From a virus: 60,737 bases of DNA. The notes under the pieces are model-generated. The model had not been told where the DNA came from, searched no databases, and saw nothing but the letters and a program-made list of their open reading frames with translations. Of the stretch, positions 1-9,791 are shown in pieces (positions within the stretch are counted from its first letter, which is position 1; each line of letters begins with the position of its first letter). The stretch is from positions 1-60,737 of the IMG/VR virus record IMGVR_UViG_3300025699_000009; one strand, written 5' to 3'. Both the position numbers and the translations under genes were made by a program.

Positions 1-1201
1 CTTGCTCAGGTGCCATCCCATTGATGACATCCCTTCTAAAGTTTGCCATGTATCCCAACACACCCATGATATCACCAATGATAGTTGGAGCAGCAGAGGC
101 TCGCGCGTAGAGACGTGCGCCTCTTCCTAAGAAACCACCGCGTTGATTTATGCGACCACGGGTGGGTACACCCCCTTCGAGACCTACTACGTCGCCCTTC
201 ATACCCATCTTAAGACGATACTTAAACTGAGGAGACATCTCCCGTGCGATACGCATATACTTACGAGGCTGTGCCATGACAGCAGCGAAGTCTGCCGTCC
301 ACAACAGCAAGTCTAAGCCGGGCATCCGCTTCCCGCTTTTCAAGTAGGTGTAATCCGGGAACGCTTGAATGGCAGAGGTAGCCTGCTTCAATATCTGAAC
401 GGCCTTGAATGCGAGAGCTACCCCGGTGTATGCCGTTTGCATCCAACTTAGCGCACGGTTATCGTACATAGCCTGCTTAGCTGAATCGGGGTTGATGGCT
501 TGGTTGATGGATTGTCGTACCGCCCCGGTCATCCGAAGCATATCCATTACGTTCAGAACCGACTCGTTGTTTATGATGGAGTTCAACGTGCGCGTATCTG
601 CAGCGTAAGCCTTGAACCTTTCCATCGAACGGTAGTGGTCATTGAGAGCGGTAGTAAAGCTTGCGCCCTTCATCTCAATCTCACTATCCGTGTCGCTACG
701 TTCTTTCAATCCTGAAGCAAACTCTGCATCAAAGATTGCATTGAAGTCTCCATCTGCCAACAGGTCAGCATCTACCTTGCCGATAGTGCGTGTCGGGAAG
801 TAGTTGGATATGTAGTTTAGGTTTACGTCGTTTACCTCACGATACACGTTGTTCACGCTCTCGTAGTATTCGTTGCTCAGGTAATCAACCGTTGCATCAG
901 CAAAGCCCATCAGCTCAGTACCCAAGTAACTCTCTATCTCTGCAGCAAACGTAGGGTCATCGAAGTCCATGCCCATGCGACGAAGTTTGTCTCGCTGAAC
1001 AGGATTCTTGGATAGAGAGTAGAGCCGCAGGATTTGGTCTTTGTCAAACTCTTCAGTGCTTCTTCGCTTGGGGTTATCAATTGGATTGTAATCAAGCGTA
1101 AGGGTTGGAGAGCTATAGATTTCACGTGATAACGCCTCGTAGCTTTCAAACCCAAACTCTTGAGCCAAAGCATCCATCTTGTTTTCAGTCTGCTCAAAGA
1201 A
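1..1201. repeat. Left copy of terminal overlap (1201 bp)
   Basis: This segment aligns without gaps to 59537-60737 (constant offset 59536). By eye I count about 64 substitutions, roughly 95% identity. The first 127 bp and the last 81 bp are identical and the differences lie between. Most differences fall at third codon positions of the giant gene. The simplest reading is a circular or circularly permuted genome assembled from two strain variants; a real divergent duplication is less likely because the reading frame continues perfectly across the join. Confidence 0.9.
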
Positions 1202-4200
1202 TCCCTTGAGGTAACGGGTCTCCGCCTTGTTCAGACGGTCGTATACCTGTCGCTTCATCTCCGGCCCTAATGTATTCATGAAGGTGCCGAGGTGCTTCAA
1301 GCTATTGATGACAGATGAAAGTATCTCTTTAGTGTCGCTTACCTTGAATCGAGTTAAGAACTCCTTGGATGCAAGCACCATCCCCCTCGTCCTCTCAGAC
1401 AATCCTTTGCCCTTACCTGAACGCCACAGCCTACCCATCTCGTCCATCTTACGACGGCGGTCGTTTCGATTCATCGGAGTGCCATCCTCGTTGAAGAGGT
1501 CAGGGAACATATCCTTGAGCTGAGCACTGATGGTCTCGTTGATTTCAGAGTTGGCCTCAGCACGAGCGGCACGAGTAGCAGCGAGGATAGTTCGCTCAGC
1601 CAACTGTCCTTCCTTGTACTCCTTCACCAACTGAGCCACCTCCTCCAATGGCATATTGGAAATGTCCGCAAAGTTCTGTAGTGCCAAAGCCTGCAATACC
1701 ACGCGGCGTTCCTTGGTAGTCAGCCCATCAAAGCCTTGCTCTATATACTTAGCCAAAGCATTGACAGACTCTTCGGTCTCAAGCTTAGCGTTCAAAGCAT
1801 CGAGCGCAGCCTGTCGCTTGATGGGGTCAGCGATAGTAGCTGCATCCAAAACTCGCTTTAGTTCAGCAGCAAACGCTTGAGCATCAGCACCCAACCGCCC
1901 ACGTCGTGCCTTCTTACCTGTGCCCGCAGAAGACTTACCCTTCTTGGAATCCTTGGTTACCTCGTTCATCAACTGCTTGATGAGCTGCTTCTTAATCTTC
2001 TCGTTCTGAATCTCTACCTGACCCAACACATATTCCATGTCGGCAAGCAGGCTTGATTCCGTAGCCTTAGCCACTCGGTTAACGAGACGGTTTATCTGAG
2101 CTTGGCTATAGATACCTGACTTCGGCATATTGGCTCGGATGAACTGAGACAAAGCTCGCTTCGCTTCCTGCAAACTTTGGGCACCCTTCCTACGCTGACG
2201 GATGTTGTTACGCAATGCAGATATCTCCTGCGTAATGTTTCGGTTAGCAGAGATTTGTAGGCTACGGTCAAGAGCAGAAGCAAGTTCCTCCTGTACCTGT
2301 GCGCTTTGGGATTGGTAAACAGGGTTAGCTCGCAAAGCTTCGAGAGCTTTGGCTCGTACCTGCCCACGTGTGGGGTTGCTGCGTGAGTTAGCGAATCGCT
2401 TGACCTCGTTCCTTACGTCCTCAAAGATGCGCTTGCCTACGCTCATGCCACCCTCTACGTTTCCAAACTCAGATGGTACCTGAGTAAGTAGGTCATAGTA
2501 TTCGGCGAGGGCTTCGTTTACTTCCTTGGCTTGATACCCACGGTCAGTCAGCAGCTTCTTTATGGAAGCGTCAGAGTATCCCTTTTCTCTACCCACGCGG
2601 ATAACATCACGCATAGACATCGAAGCGTTGTCGGTGCCTGTCATGAACTGCATGGTCTCAGACAAACCAACCTGTTCTGCTTCAGCGAACAGCTCGTTCT
2701 CTGAAAGCAGGTCAACCACTACCGCCTGAGTAAACTCATCAAGGGTCATGTCCTGAAGCTGCTCAGATGTAATGTCAGAGATACCCGTAAGCTCCTTGAT
2801 AAAGTTGAACAGGTCTTGCAACCACGCCTTGAAGTTTCGCTTCTGTGCTGCCGATGTGAATGATTCACCCTTGTTTCCGATAGCAATGGCTAACGCTTCT
2901 TCGCGTGTGTACGCATCTATCTCTGCCTCGGTAGCTCCGTTCTCACGCATCGCCTTGATGACACGCTTGTAGTTACGGCTGTTCCTTACCTGCTCCATGT
3001 ATGGGCTGTCCTCGACAAGCTCCATACCACGCTGATACGCTTCAGGGTTTAGCTCCTTTGCCGTGTTCAACCATATGTGACCGAACTCGTGGATAGGAGT
3101 ATTGTAGTTCTCAAGCGCAGGATTCAGGTAAACCTTTCCGTCAACCACCACACCGTAAACCTTTTGGTCTTTGGTTGTAAGGGCATTGGCATTGGCATCA
3201 GCCATCAACGTATCGAACTGCTCTTGGTTGGTGACTACCTCTACCGATGGGAACGCAGCACTGAGACGATTAACGAACTGCTCGTACTGCGTAGCCACCG
3301 GAGCCGCTGTGGTAGACGGAGTCCCTGCCGTCATCATAGCTGAGCGCATAGCCTGAGCCTTGGCTTCAGATGCAACTATAGGTCGTCCTGCTTGGAAGCT
3401 ATCTATCTTGCCATAGTTACGCCGGACAAATCCCTCCACATCCTTCACCTCAGTAAACACTTCTGTTCCGGCAATGGGTAGCCCTCGGTTGTTGTACAGC
3501 TCAACCCTCGTAGTGCCGTCGGGCATCTTCTGAGTCCGTACATCTAACTTCTTTCCATCCTTATCTGTGACCTTGTATTGGTCACGCTGCATGGTTTGTT
3601 GAGCAACCTTAGAGTCAAGCATAGCCAATGCCTCCGGGGTCACGTTCCAAAACGGTACCGTATCCTCCAACAATGCTACTGCACGTCCTCGGATATAAAA
3701 ATCATAGTTGGTGTGTCGTGGAACGCCTTCCGCCTCCTGTTGCTCAGGAGTCATCAGGAAGTCGCGGTAGTTCTTACCGTTCTTTCCGAGGCTTTCCTCG
3801 GTCACCTTATTACCCTCAGCATCCGTTACCTCAAGCACCATGGTCAACGCACCCATAGGTAGGTCGTTTGTGAACTGCTCGATGTTAGCCTTACGGATAT
3901 TCTCCATGGTGGCTCCGATTTCTTTCAATGAAATGTGGATGTCCACCTTGCTCTTCACTTGGTCAGTGGGGAACAGGTTGCGCAGGATGTCCGCTCGCAG
4001 GTCGGTGCTAAGCTTTTCAAGGTTGGTAATAAACTCCTCCATCGTCTGCACGTCTGTGGCATCTTGGACTTGTTTATTCTTAGCAGCACTACCGTACTTA
4101 CGACCACGCAGATACTTCAGTGATTCGTCAAAGAGTTGCTGACTATTCTCCTGCTGCTGAATCAGCTCCATGGCGTAGCGCATGGTAACTATGTTTGAGT

Positions 4201-7200
4201 CAAGCGCGCTTGGCTTCATGTTGTACACCAAGGTATAGTTACCCTTGGCTGCGCCTATGATTATCTTCTTAGCTGAAGCCTCGTCAATCGATGCCCATGC
4301 TGCCTTACCGAAGACACCCTCCTGCAGTGGGAAGAACGGGCCACCCATACGCTGAGAGTCAACCTTGAGTTGGTCAGCCATAGCAAGGTTGATGTCTTGT
4401 CCCACCAACTCTGACAGTGGTATACGCGCTATCTTAGCGACAAGCTCTTGGTTCTCAGTAACCAAGATTGGAACCGTCGCCATGGTCGGTGCTTCTACAT
4501 CAAAATCATTTTCGGCAAGCTCAGGACTCACCTCGTTCATCAGGTCGATAGCCTGCTGCACCTCCTCCGAGGTAGCGAGAGAACCATCAGTAGTTGCCTC
4601 AAGCATGAACTGACGAGTCGGCGAGGTAGCTTGGTCATACTTAAGAACCCTTGTTGGCGTAGTGTATCCTGCAGGCACCTTCTGACGTCCTATAGCACCC
4701 CCGGCTGCGCTCGGCAAAGTCTCAATAACATACTTGTTCTTTTCTGCAAGAGCTTCTTTAATCAACGCCTTCTGAGCGCGGTCAAGCGGAGTGGCAGAGA
4801 TAAACGTGGTGGCGATATATCCGGGACGGTTACCCGTATCTAGCACTGAACCCTCTTCATACAGGGTGTAGTAATAGACACCATCCACCTGCTTTTCTTT
4901 GAAGGTGGTTTTTTGCTCTCTTCCACGTTGTATGTCAAGGGCCATGGGGTCAAAATTTGCATCAACCCCCGGTGGCATTACCTTGGTGCCCGTCATGGTG
5001 AATGCTTCTAAACCATTTCGATTGCCAAACACTGCAAACCTTCCGGCTCGAATAGGAGCCATCATTCGTTCCTTATCAGCGGAGGCTCGCTCTTCAGGGC
5101 TGCGCCTAGTCTCTTGCTCTTGCATTGCCGCAAGGCGACGAGCTTTACCTGCAGACCATTTATTGATAGCTCGACCATAAGCTTCTTGTGATGCAAAGTC
5201 TGACTCTTGCAACGGGAACTGCTCTGCTTGTATCTCTTCAACTGTATTCCCTTCTTGTCTAGATGCCAAAAGCTCCGCCTCAATTTCCGTGTTTGTCTGC
5301 TCAGGGGCGGGGGTTTGAACCCCCGCTTCAGCGGTTGCTGTGGTTTCGTCCACTGCTACCTCCGCCGCAGGCTGTGTTTCTTCTACCGTAGCTTCAGCCG
5401 CTTCGCTCTCGGCTAACACCACCTTGTCAACACGTCGTTGCAATGCAATCTGTTCCGATGTGGACAGCCCACGCTTATCCGCTGCTTTCGTTGCCTTGGT
5501 CAGCGCACGACCTACTGCGGCGAGCTTAGCTCTTTCAGAACGGGTACGGTTAGAAGGCTCCTTCTCCTCAATAGCTTCAATCTCTGCACTCCGCATACGA
5601 CGTAGCCACTTAAAGTATAGCTCTGCGAGCGGGTCAGTCAGGGCTATCTCCTCCTGAGTAGCCGTCTCCTCTACCACGGCAGGTGCTGTTTCCTCTACTA
5701 CCTCAGCTTCCGGGGTAGGGCTAATGCTTTCTACATCTACGCCCGCCAACGTAGCTATACGCTGTAGCTGTTCGGGCGTAGCAGGCGTTCGCCCATCAGG
5801 ACGGAAAAATTTTGGAAGCGGCTTCCCTTGCTTGACGTTTCGGGAAGCTAAGAAAATCTTACGCTCTTCCTGAATAGCTTCTATCTCAGCAGCTTCCTGC
5901 TCTTTTAATGTTTCGAGCGCAGCCGTTTTAGCAGGAGAATCTACGCGCCTTTTAATTTTTGCTCGCTCTCTTTTGTATTTGCCCTTGGCTTCCGATACTT
6001 CCCTTTCTCGTGCGTTGATGTTAAGGGTCATAATATCTACGTCCATCTCACCTTCCGCGACAGGCTCAGGAGCTACCTCCTCAACGGCTGCTTCTTCTAC
6101 TGCCTCAACAGGTGGAGCAAACAACCCTTCATCAACGGCAAGCTCCTCGGAAAGAGCATCGGCCTCTGCCGCCACGTCCTGCTCCTGAGAAGAGAGTACC
6201 TCTTGTTGGAACTTGGTAAGCTTCTTACCTGCGGTTTGTCGAGCTTCAATACCTGCGACGATACCATCAAGGCGGGCAGGGTCAATGGTTCCGTTTCTAA
6301 ACGCAGTTACGTCCGACCGAACGGGTCGGTCGATTACTTCTACTTGCGCTTCTTCTTCAACCGTCGCTTCTGCAGCTTCGTCTTGGGCTTCAATCGGTTG
6401 GGTAGTTTCCCCTGATTCGGGTACTCCTTCTCCCACTTCTGCGCTATCTCCGGATGGTTCGCGTGTAGGAACTTCCTCTGTGCTTGGCTCTTGAATGGCA
6501 TCTTCTTCTACTACTGTGGTTTGAATGTCCGTGTTGGCATCCGCTGCGGCCTCTGCCACGGTCGGCTCAGCATTTATCTTTTCAACAAGAAGTGCTGATG
6601 TCTCAGGGTCATTCTTTACCTGTGAATTTCTTTGGAGTCGTCGCAGTGCGAGCGGGCCTGCGCTCTCAACATACGAAACAAATTCCTCCTTTGTCATGTA
6701 CTGCTTGCCCACCCTGTAGGAAGCTACACCCTGACGGCTAAAGCCTACAATATTCAGGGCATCGAGATTGATAGGGGCTTCGGGTATCTTTCCTGTCTCT
6801 GCTATCATTCGTATCTCCTCATTGATAGCCTTGATAGTTCCTCGGAATACTTCCGCACGGTTACTTGTAGAGGACAGCCCCTCGCGAACTGCCATAAGCT
6901 CCATGAGGCGGGTGCGCTCTTTAGTCTTTCCATCAAGCGCACGACCTATGCTTCCGCTTGGAGATGTAACCTCTAACAGGTCATTGGCCTCTCTTCGAAG
7001 AGCCATGTTTTCAAGGATGCGCTGCCCCTGCTCAGCGGTAATCTTTCCTAAGCGGGTCATGTTATCCGTCCATCGCTGTATCTGAGTATCGCTTGAACCA
7101 TCCTCAGCCATCTTAACAACGTCCATCAGCTCGTTGGCAATACGTTGGTTGTTGTTGCCAAGCGTTGACTTCGCGATGTTCATAGAAGCATTGATGGTTT

Positions 7201-9781
7201 GGTTACCAAAGGCACCACCCGCTTCTGCAATAATTTCTTTCAGGTCTAACTCATCGCCAACCGCAGTCATTGCTGCTGCTTCACCCAAGGCTTCCATAGC
7301 AGGGTCAAACACAGCTCGTTCTGCCACAAATGAAGCGGCTTTTGTTGCTCTACCTGCCGCGAGAGCAGGCTTGAATACCTTGCCTGCAAGTCCACCTGAT
7401 ATGTAATCCATAGCTGCAATGGTAAGTCCACGCTTTGCCCCTCGTTCCTGACCCTCTGCCCACACCTTGGGGTCGTTCAATGCTGCCACCATTTGGTCAG
7501 GGTCGCTCGCATCATAACCGTTAGCAGCCACTGCATCAAGGATACCGTTTGTGTATTCCAACACGAAGCTGTTGATACTCATGCCGAGTCGGATTCCATA
7601 GCCCGCACCTATTACAGCACCGGGTAACGCACCTGTCCCTGCAGTCGCTGTTCCGCCGTAAACCGCACCGATACCTGCACCTGCGGCTGTAGTTCCTGCT
7701 AATATCTTGGCTCCATATGGAAGGATTTGAGCAAGGGAAGCCCCCATCCACTGCAACGACACCTCAAGCGGGTCATTACGCAACGCCCTGTACATCTCTC
7801 GGTCGGTACGAGAGTTATTAAATCGCGTAAGGCCACGCGCCATACGCCCGTCCTTGCTTTCGTTGATGGCAATCAGCTCAGCTACAGCAGCCGCTACTGC
7901 TTGGTCGTCCTCCATATCGATGGTATCAAACCCCATCGCTTGGCCTACAGGACTCATGCGAAGAATAATCTCCGCAGCATTTCCTGTCTTCAAGCCGTCG
8001 CTCCACTCCTTCTGAAAGCCTTCAATGTTTTCTACGAAGTCACGCTGAACAGCTTTGTTCTGCTTGGCATCAAGGTACAGGTTCGAAAGCTCGTACTGTA
8101 GGGCAGCCTCATCCTTGACCGCAAGCACGTCGAGATACTCTCCGATTATCTGATTGTAGACCTCGTACTCACGGGTGGTCTTAGGTGTAAACGTGGGCAG
8201 GTCTTCGATGCCTACGCCAAGAACGCGCATACTCTGCTCATTCAAATTGGCTGCTTGTTGATTTGCAGCTTGGTTGATGGTCGCCGCTTCTTGGGCTTTT
8301 TGCTGACGTTGCCCCTCAAGGTATACATCGAAGTCCTCCTCCATGGTCAGTAGCTCGCTATCACCCACGATATCTACCAACTCTTCTGCTTTGTTAGTAA
8401 GCTCATCAGCTACCATCTCTGCTTCTCCTACGTCAACCCTTCCGTCCTCGTAAAAGTAATCACCATACAGTTCTTTCTCTCGGTCGGTAAGCTCATCGTA
8501 TGTCAACCCCTCAGAGACAGCTTCTTTTAGGAAGTCACGCTCGTCAAGCACACTACTGTATCGGTCTCGTGCCTGTTGAAAGGCGTGGTAGTTTCCGCCT
8601 CGGTCGTTGAAGAACTGCTCGCCCTCTGCATCGACTGTACTTACGCTCTTCCATCCACCCTCTGCAAAATCGTTGGCTTCCTCCTCTGTGGCAAACGTAA
8701 ATATCTCACTGCGCTTGCGCGCTTCTTCGATAGCTTCGTCTCCTGTAAGCTCTAGCCACGTCTCGCTGTTAAGGTTGGTAACAAAGCCTTCGCGGGGGAA
8801 GAGGGTAGGTACCACCTTGTATACGCCGTCCTCTTCGAACGACATCATCAGGTGGGTAGACAGGCTACCATCAGAATTCTTTCGCGCCACAGGGCGCATC
8901 TGCTTAGCCCGTAGCGATTGGTTCGCGTAGTTAGCTTCGGCTACCTCTTCGGGCATACGCTCTCGCCCATCTTGGTAAGCATACTGCTTGATAAACTCCC
9001 TGAGCCTATCAGACTCTGCTACCTCCGTGGTGTTGGTAAACGCATCAAGGTCAATGTCAATGTTTTGGGTGCCGTCATGGTTGATAACCTTCATGGCATC
9101 ACCTCCACCTGCCTGCACAAAGTTGAAGCCGTACTGTCCAAATCGCTCGCGAAGCTGAGGCACCACCTTCTCTTCCTCCATGCCCATCAGCTCAGGCGTG
9201 ATGAAGGTATTAGCCATCTCCTCAACGGGCTTGTAGAAGTCGGAGTAGTTACGCTTCGTCTCCTCAAACATCTCGCGCTTCTTTTGCTCTGATTGCTCTT
9301 GTCGATAGCGGTCACCGAGGCGGTCAAGGGATTGGTTCTGAGCGGCTAACCGCTCTTCGGGGCTACCATATATGTCGGGCTGAGGTTCGTCGATGGGGGG
9401 AGCATCCGCGAAAGCCCTTGAAACAGCTTGGTAATCGAAAGGCTCTTCCTGTTCTCCATAAGACGAAAAGTCCGGTTGCTCAGGTGTGGCTTCCGGAAGA
9501 TTCTCAGTGGCTTCAATGTCTTCAATCGTAAGACCTGACCGCCCCGATAAACCACTTTCCAAGAGCAAGTCCGTAGGCTCGTCTTTTTTTTTTACAGGAA
9601 AATATTTGTCCTTAAACTCCTGACGAGTTTTGGTGTAAAGCCCTCGCTTAGCAACCTCTTCAAATATCTTCTGTTGCCCACCCGGACTAGCCTCATACTT
9701 AGCTACAAACTCCTCAAACGATTTAGTGTAAAGACCCTGTTCCTTGAGGGTATCGTAAAGCAATTTCAGGTTTTCGTTCAT
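1..9781 (-). CDS. Giant multidomain virion/ejection protein (N-terminal 3260 aa; gene continues at right end)
   Basis: The frame is open from the ATG at 9781 to the left edge and continues in frame into 58692-60737, giving about 3541 aa on a circular genome. The first 70 residues contain two copies of a short repeat (LYDTLKEQGLYTKSFEEF and IFEEVAKRGLYTKTRQEF). A Gly/Ala-rich hydrophobic stretch lies at about residues 674-737, acidic low-complexity linkers around 1090-1500, and a zinc-peptidase HEFGH motif at residues 2231-2235. The C-terminus is strongly basic. It is the last gene of the virion block, after two putative internal proteins, the position of T7 gp16-like ejection proteins and of the polyvalent giants of other phages. 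Ejection with the DNA and peptidase activity are inferences. Confidence 0.85.
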   Translation of the reverse strand, partial: MNENLKLLYDTLKEQGLYTKSFEEFVAKYEASPGGQQKIFEEVAKRGLYTKTRQEFKDKYFPVKKKDEPTDLLLESGLSGRSGLTIEDIEATENLPEATPEQPDFSSYGEQEEPFDYQAVSRAFADAPPIDEPQPDIYGSPEERLAAQNQSLDRLGDRYRQEQSEQKKREMFEETKRNYSDFYKPVEEMANTFITPELMGMEEEKVVPQLRERFGQYGFNFVQAGGGDAMKVINHDGTQNIDIDLDAFTNTTEVAESDRLREFIKQYAYQDGRERMPEEVAEANYANQSLRAKQMRPVARKNSDGSLSTHLMMSFEEDGVYKVVPTLFPREGFVTNLNSETWLELTGDEAIEEARKRSEIFTFATEEEANDFAEGGWKSVSTVDAEGEQFFNDRGGNYHAFQQARDRYSSVLDERDFLKEAVSEGLTYDELTDREKELYGDYFYEDGRVDVGEAEMVADELTNKAEELVDIVGDSELLTMEEDFDVYLEGQRQQKAQEAATINQAANQQAANLNEQSMRVLGVGIEDLPTFTPKTTREYEVYNQIIGEYLDVLAVKDEAALQYELSNLYLDAKQNKAVQRDFVENIEGFQKEWSDGLKTGNAAEIILRMSPVGQAMGFDTIDMEDDQAVAAAVAELIAINESKDGRMARGLTRFNNSRTDREMYRALRNDPLEVSLQWMGASLAQILPYGAKILAGTTAAGAGIGAVYGGTATAGTGALPGAVIGAGYGIRLGMSINSFVLEYTNGILDAVAANGYDASDPDQMVAALNDPKVWAEGQERGAKRGLTIAAMDYISGGLAGKVFKPALAAGRATKAASFVAERAVFDPAMEALGEAAAMTAVGDELDLKEIIAEAGGAFGNQTINASMNIAKSTLGNNNQRIANELMDVVKMAEDGSSDTQIQRWTDNMTRLGKITAEQGQRILENMALRREANDLLEVTSPSGSIGRALDGKTKERTRLMELMAVREGLSSTSNRAEVFRGTIKAINEEIRMIAETGKIPEAPINLDALNIVGFSRQGVASYRVGKQYMTKEEFVSYVESAGPLALRRLQRNSQVKNDPETSALLVEKINAEPTVAEAAADANTDIQTTVVEEDAIQEPSTEEVPTREPSGDSAEVGEGVPESGETTQPIEAQDEAAEATVEEEAQVEVIDRPVRSDVTAFRNGTIDPARLDGIVAGIEARQTAGKKLTKFQQEVLSSQEQDVAAEADALSEELAVDEGLFAPPVEAVEEAAVEEVAPEPVAEGEMDVDIMTLNINAREREVSEAKGKYKRERAKIKRRVDSPAKTAALETLKEQEAAEIEAIQEERKIFLASRNVKQGKPLPKFFRPDGRTPATPEQLQRIATLAGVDVESISPTPEAEVVEETAPAVVEETATQEEIALTDPLAELYFKWLRRMRSAEIEAIEEKEPSNRTRSERAKLAAVGRALTKATKAADKRGLSTSEQIALQRRVDKVVLAESEAAEATVEETQPAAEVAVDETTATAEAGVQTPAPEQTNTEIEAELLASRQEGNTVEEIQAEQFPLQESDFASQEAYGRAINKWSAGKARRLAAMQEQETRRSPEERASADKERMMAPIRAGRFAVFGNRNGLEAFTMTGTKVMPPGVDANFDPMALDIQRGREQKTTFKEKQVDGVYYYTLYEEGSVLDTGNRPGYIATTFISATPLDRAQKALIKEALAEKNKYVIETLPSAAGGAIGRQKVPAGYTTPTRVLKYDQATSPTRQFMLEATTDGSLATSEEVQQAIDLMNEVSPELAENDFDVEAPTMATVPILVTENQELVAKIARIPLSELVGQDINLAMADQLKVDSQRMGGPFFPLQEGVFGKAAWASIDEASAKKIIIGAAKGNYTLVYNMKPSALDSNIVTMRYAMELIQQQENSQQLFDESLKYLRGRKYGSAAKNKQVQDATDVQTMEEFITNLEKLSTDLRADILRNLFPTDQVKSKVDIHISLKEIGATMENIRKANIEQFTNDLPMGALTMVLEVTDAEGNKVTEESLGKNGKNYRDFLMTPEQQEAEGVPRHTNYDFYIRGRAVALLEDTVPFWNVTPEALAMLDSKVAQQTMQRDQYKVTDKDGKKLDVRTQKMPDGTTRVELYNNRGLPIAGTEVFTEVKDVEGFVRRNYGKIDSFQAGRPIVASEAKAQAMRSAMMTAGTPSTTAAPVATQYEQFVNRLSAAFPSVEVVTNQEQFDTLMADANANALTTKDQKVYGVVVDGKVYLNPALENYNTPIHEFGHIWLNTAKELNPEAYQRGMELVEDSPYMEQVRNSRNYKRVIKAMRENGATEAEIDAYTREEALAIAIGNKGESFTSAAQKRNFKAWLQDLFNFIKELTGISDITSEQLQDMTLDEFTQAVVVDLLSENELFAEAEQVGLSETMQFMTGTDNASMSMRDVIRVGREKGYSDASIKKLLTDRGYQAKEVNEALAEYYDLLTQVPSEFGNVEGGMSVGKRIFEDVRNEVKRFANSRSNPTRGQVRAKALEALRANPVYQSQSAQVQEELASALDRSLQISANRNITQEISALRNNIRQRRKGAQSLQEAKRALSQFIRANMPKSGIYSQAQINRLVNRVAKATESSLLADMEYVLGQVEIQNEKIKKQLIKQLMNEVTKDSKKGKSSAGTGKKARRGRLGADAQAFAAELKRVLDAATIADPIKRQAALDALNAKLETEESVNALAKYIEQGFDGLTTKERRVVLQALALQNFADISNMPLEEVAQLVKEYKEGQLAERTILAATRAARAEANSEINETISAQLKDMFPDLFNEDGTPMNRNDRRRKMDEMGRLWRSGKGKGLSERTRGMVLASKEFLTRFKVSDTKEILSSVINSLKHLGTFMNTLGPEMKRQVYDRLNKAETRYLKGFFEQTENKMDALAQEFGFESYEALSREIYSSPTLTLDYNPIDNPKRRSTEEFDKDQILRLYSLSKNPVQRDKLRRMGMDFDDPTFAAEIESYLGTELMGFADATVDYLSNEYYESVNNVYREVNDVNLNYISNYFPTRTIGKVDADLLADGDFNAIFDAEFASGLKERSDTDSEIEMKGASFTTALNDHYRSMERFKAYAADTRTLNSIINNESVLNVMDMLRMTGAVRQSINQAINPDSAKQAMYDNRALSWMQTAYTGVALAFKAVQILKQATSAIQAFPDYTYLKSGKRMPGLDLLLWTADFAAVMAQPRKYMRIAREMSPQFKYRLKMGMKGDVVGLEGGVPTRGRINQRGGFLGRGARLYARASAAPTIIGDIMGVLGYMANFRRDVINGMAPEQ
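5307..5326 (-). repeat. Dispersed hairpin, copy 1 (inside giant ORF)
   Basis: The gene strand reads GCGGGGGTTCAAACCCCCGC, a perfect palindrome around TTCAAA. It belongs to the same family as the intergenic hairpins but lies inside the giant reading frame (about residues 1486-1492, encoding AGVQTPA) within an acidic linker. The reading frame is kept. Confidence 0.85.
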
Positions 9782-9791
9782 AGCGAGCTGT

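Noticed and set aside
934-1197. 87-aa minus-strand frame (and its twin at 60470-60733)
   Set aside because: Out-of-frame shadow of the giant gene; both copies change freely at its codons while the giant frame is conserved.
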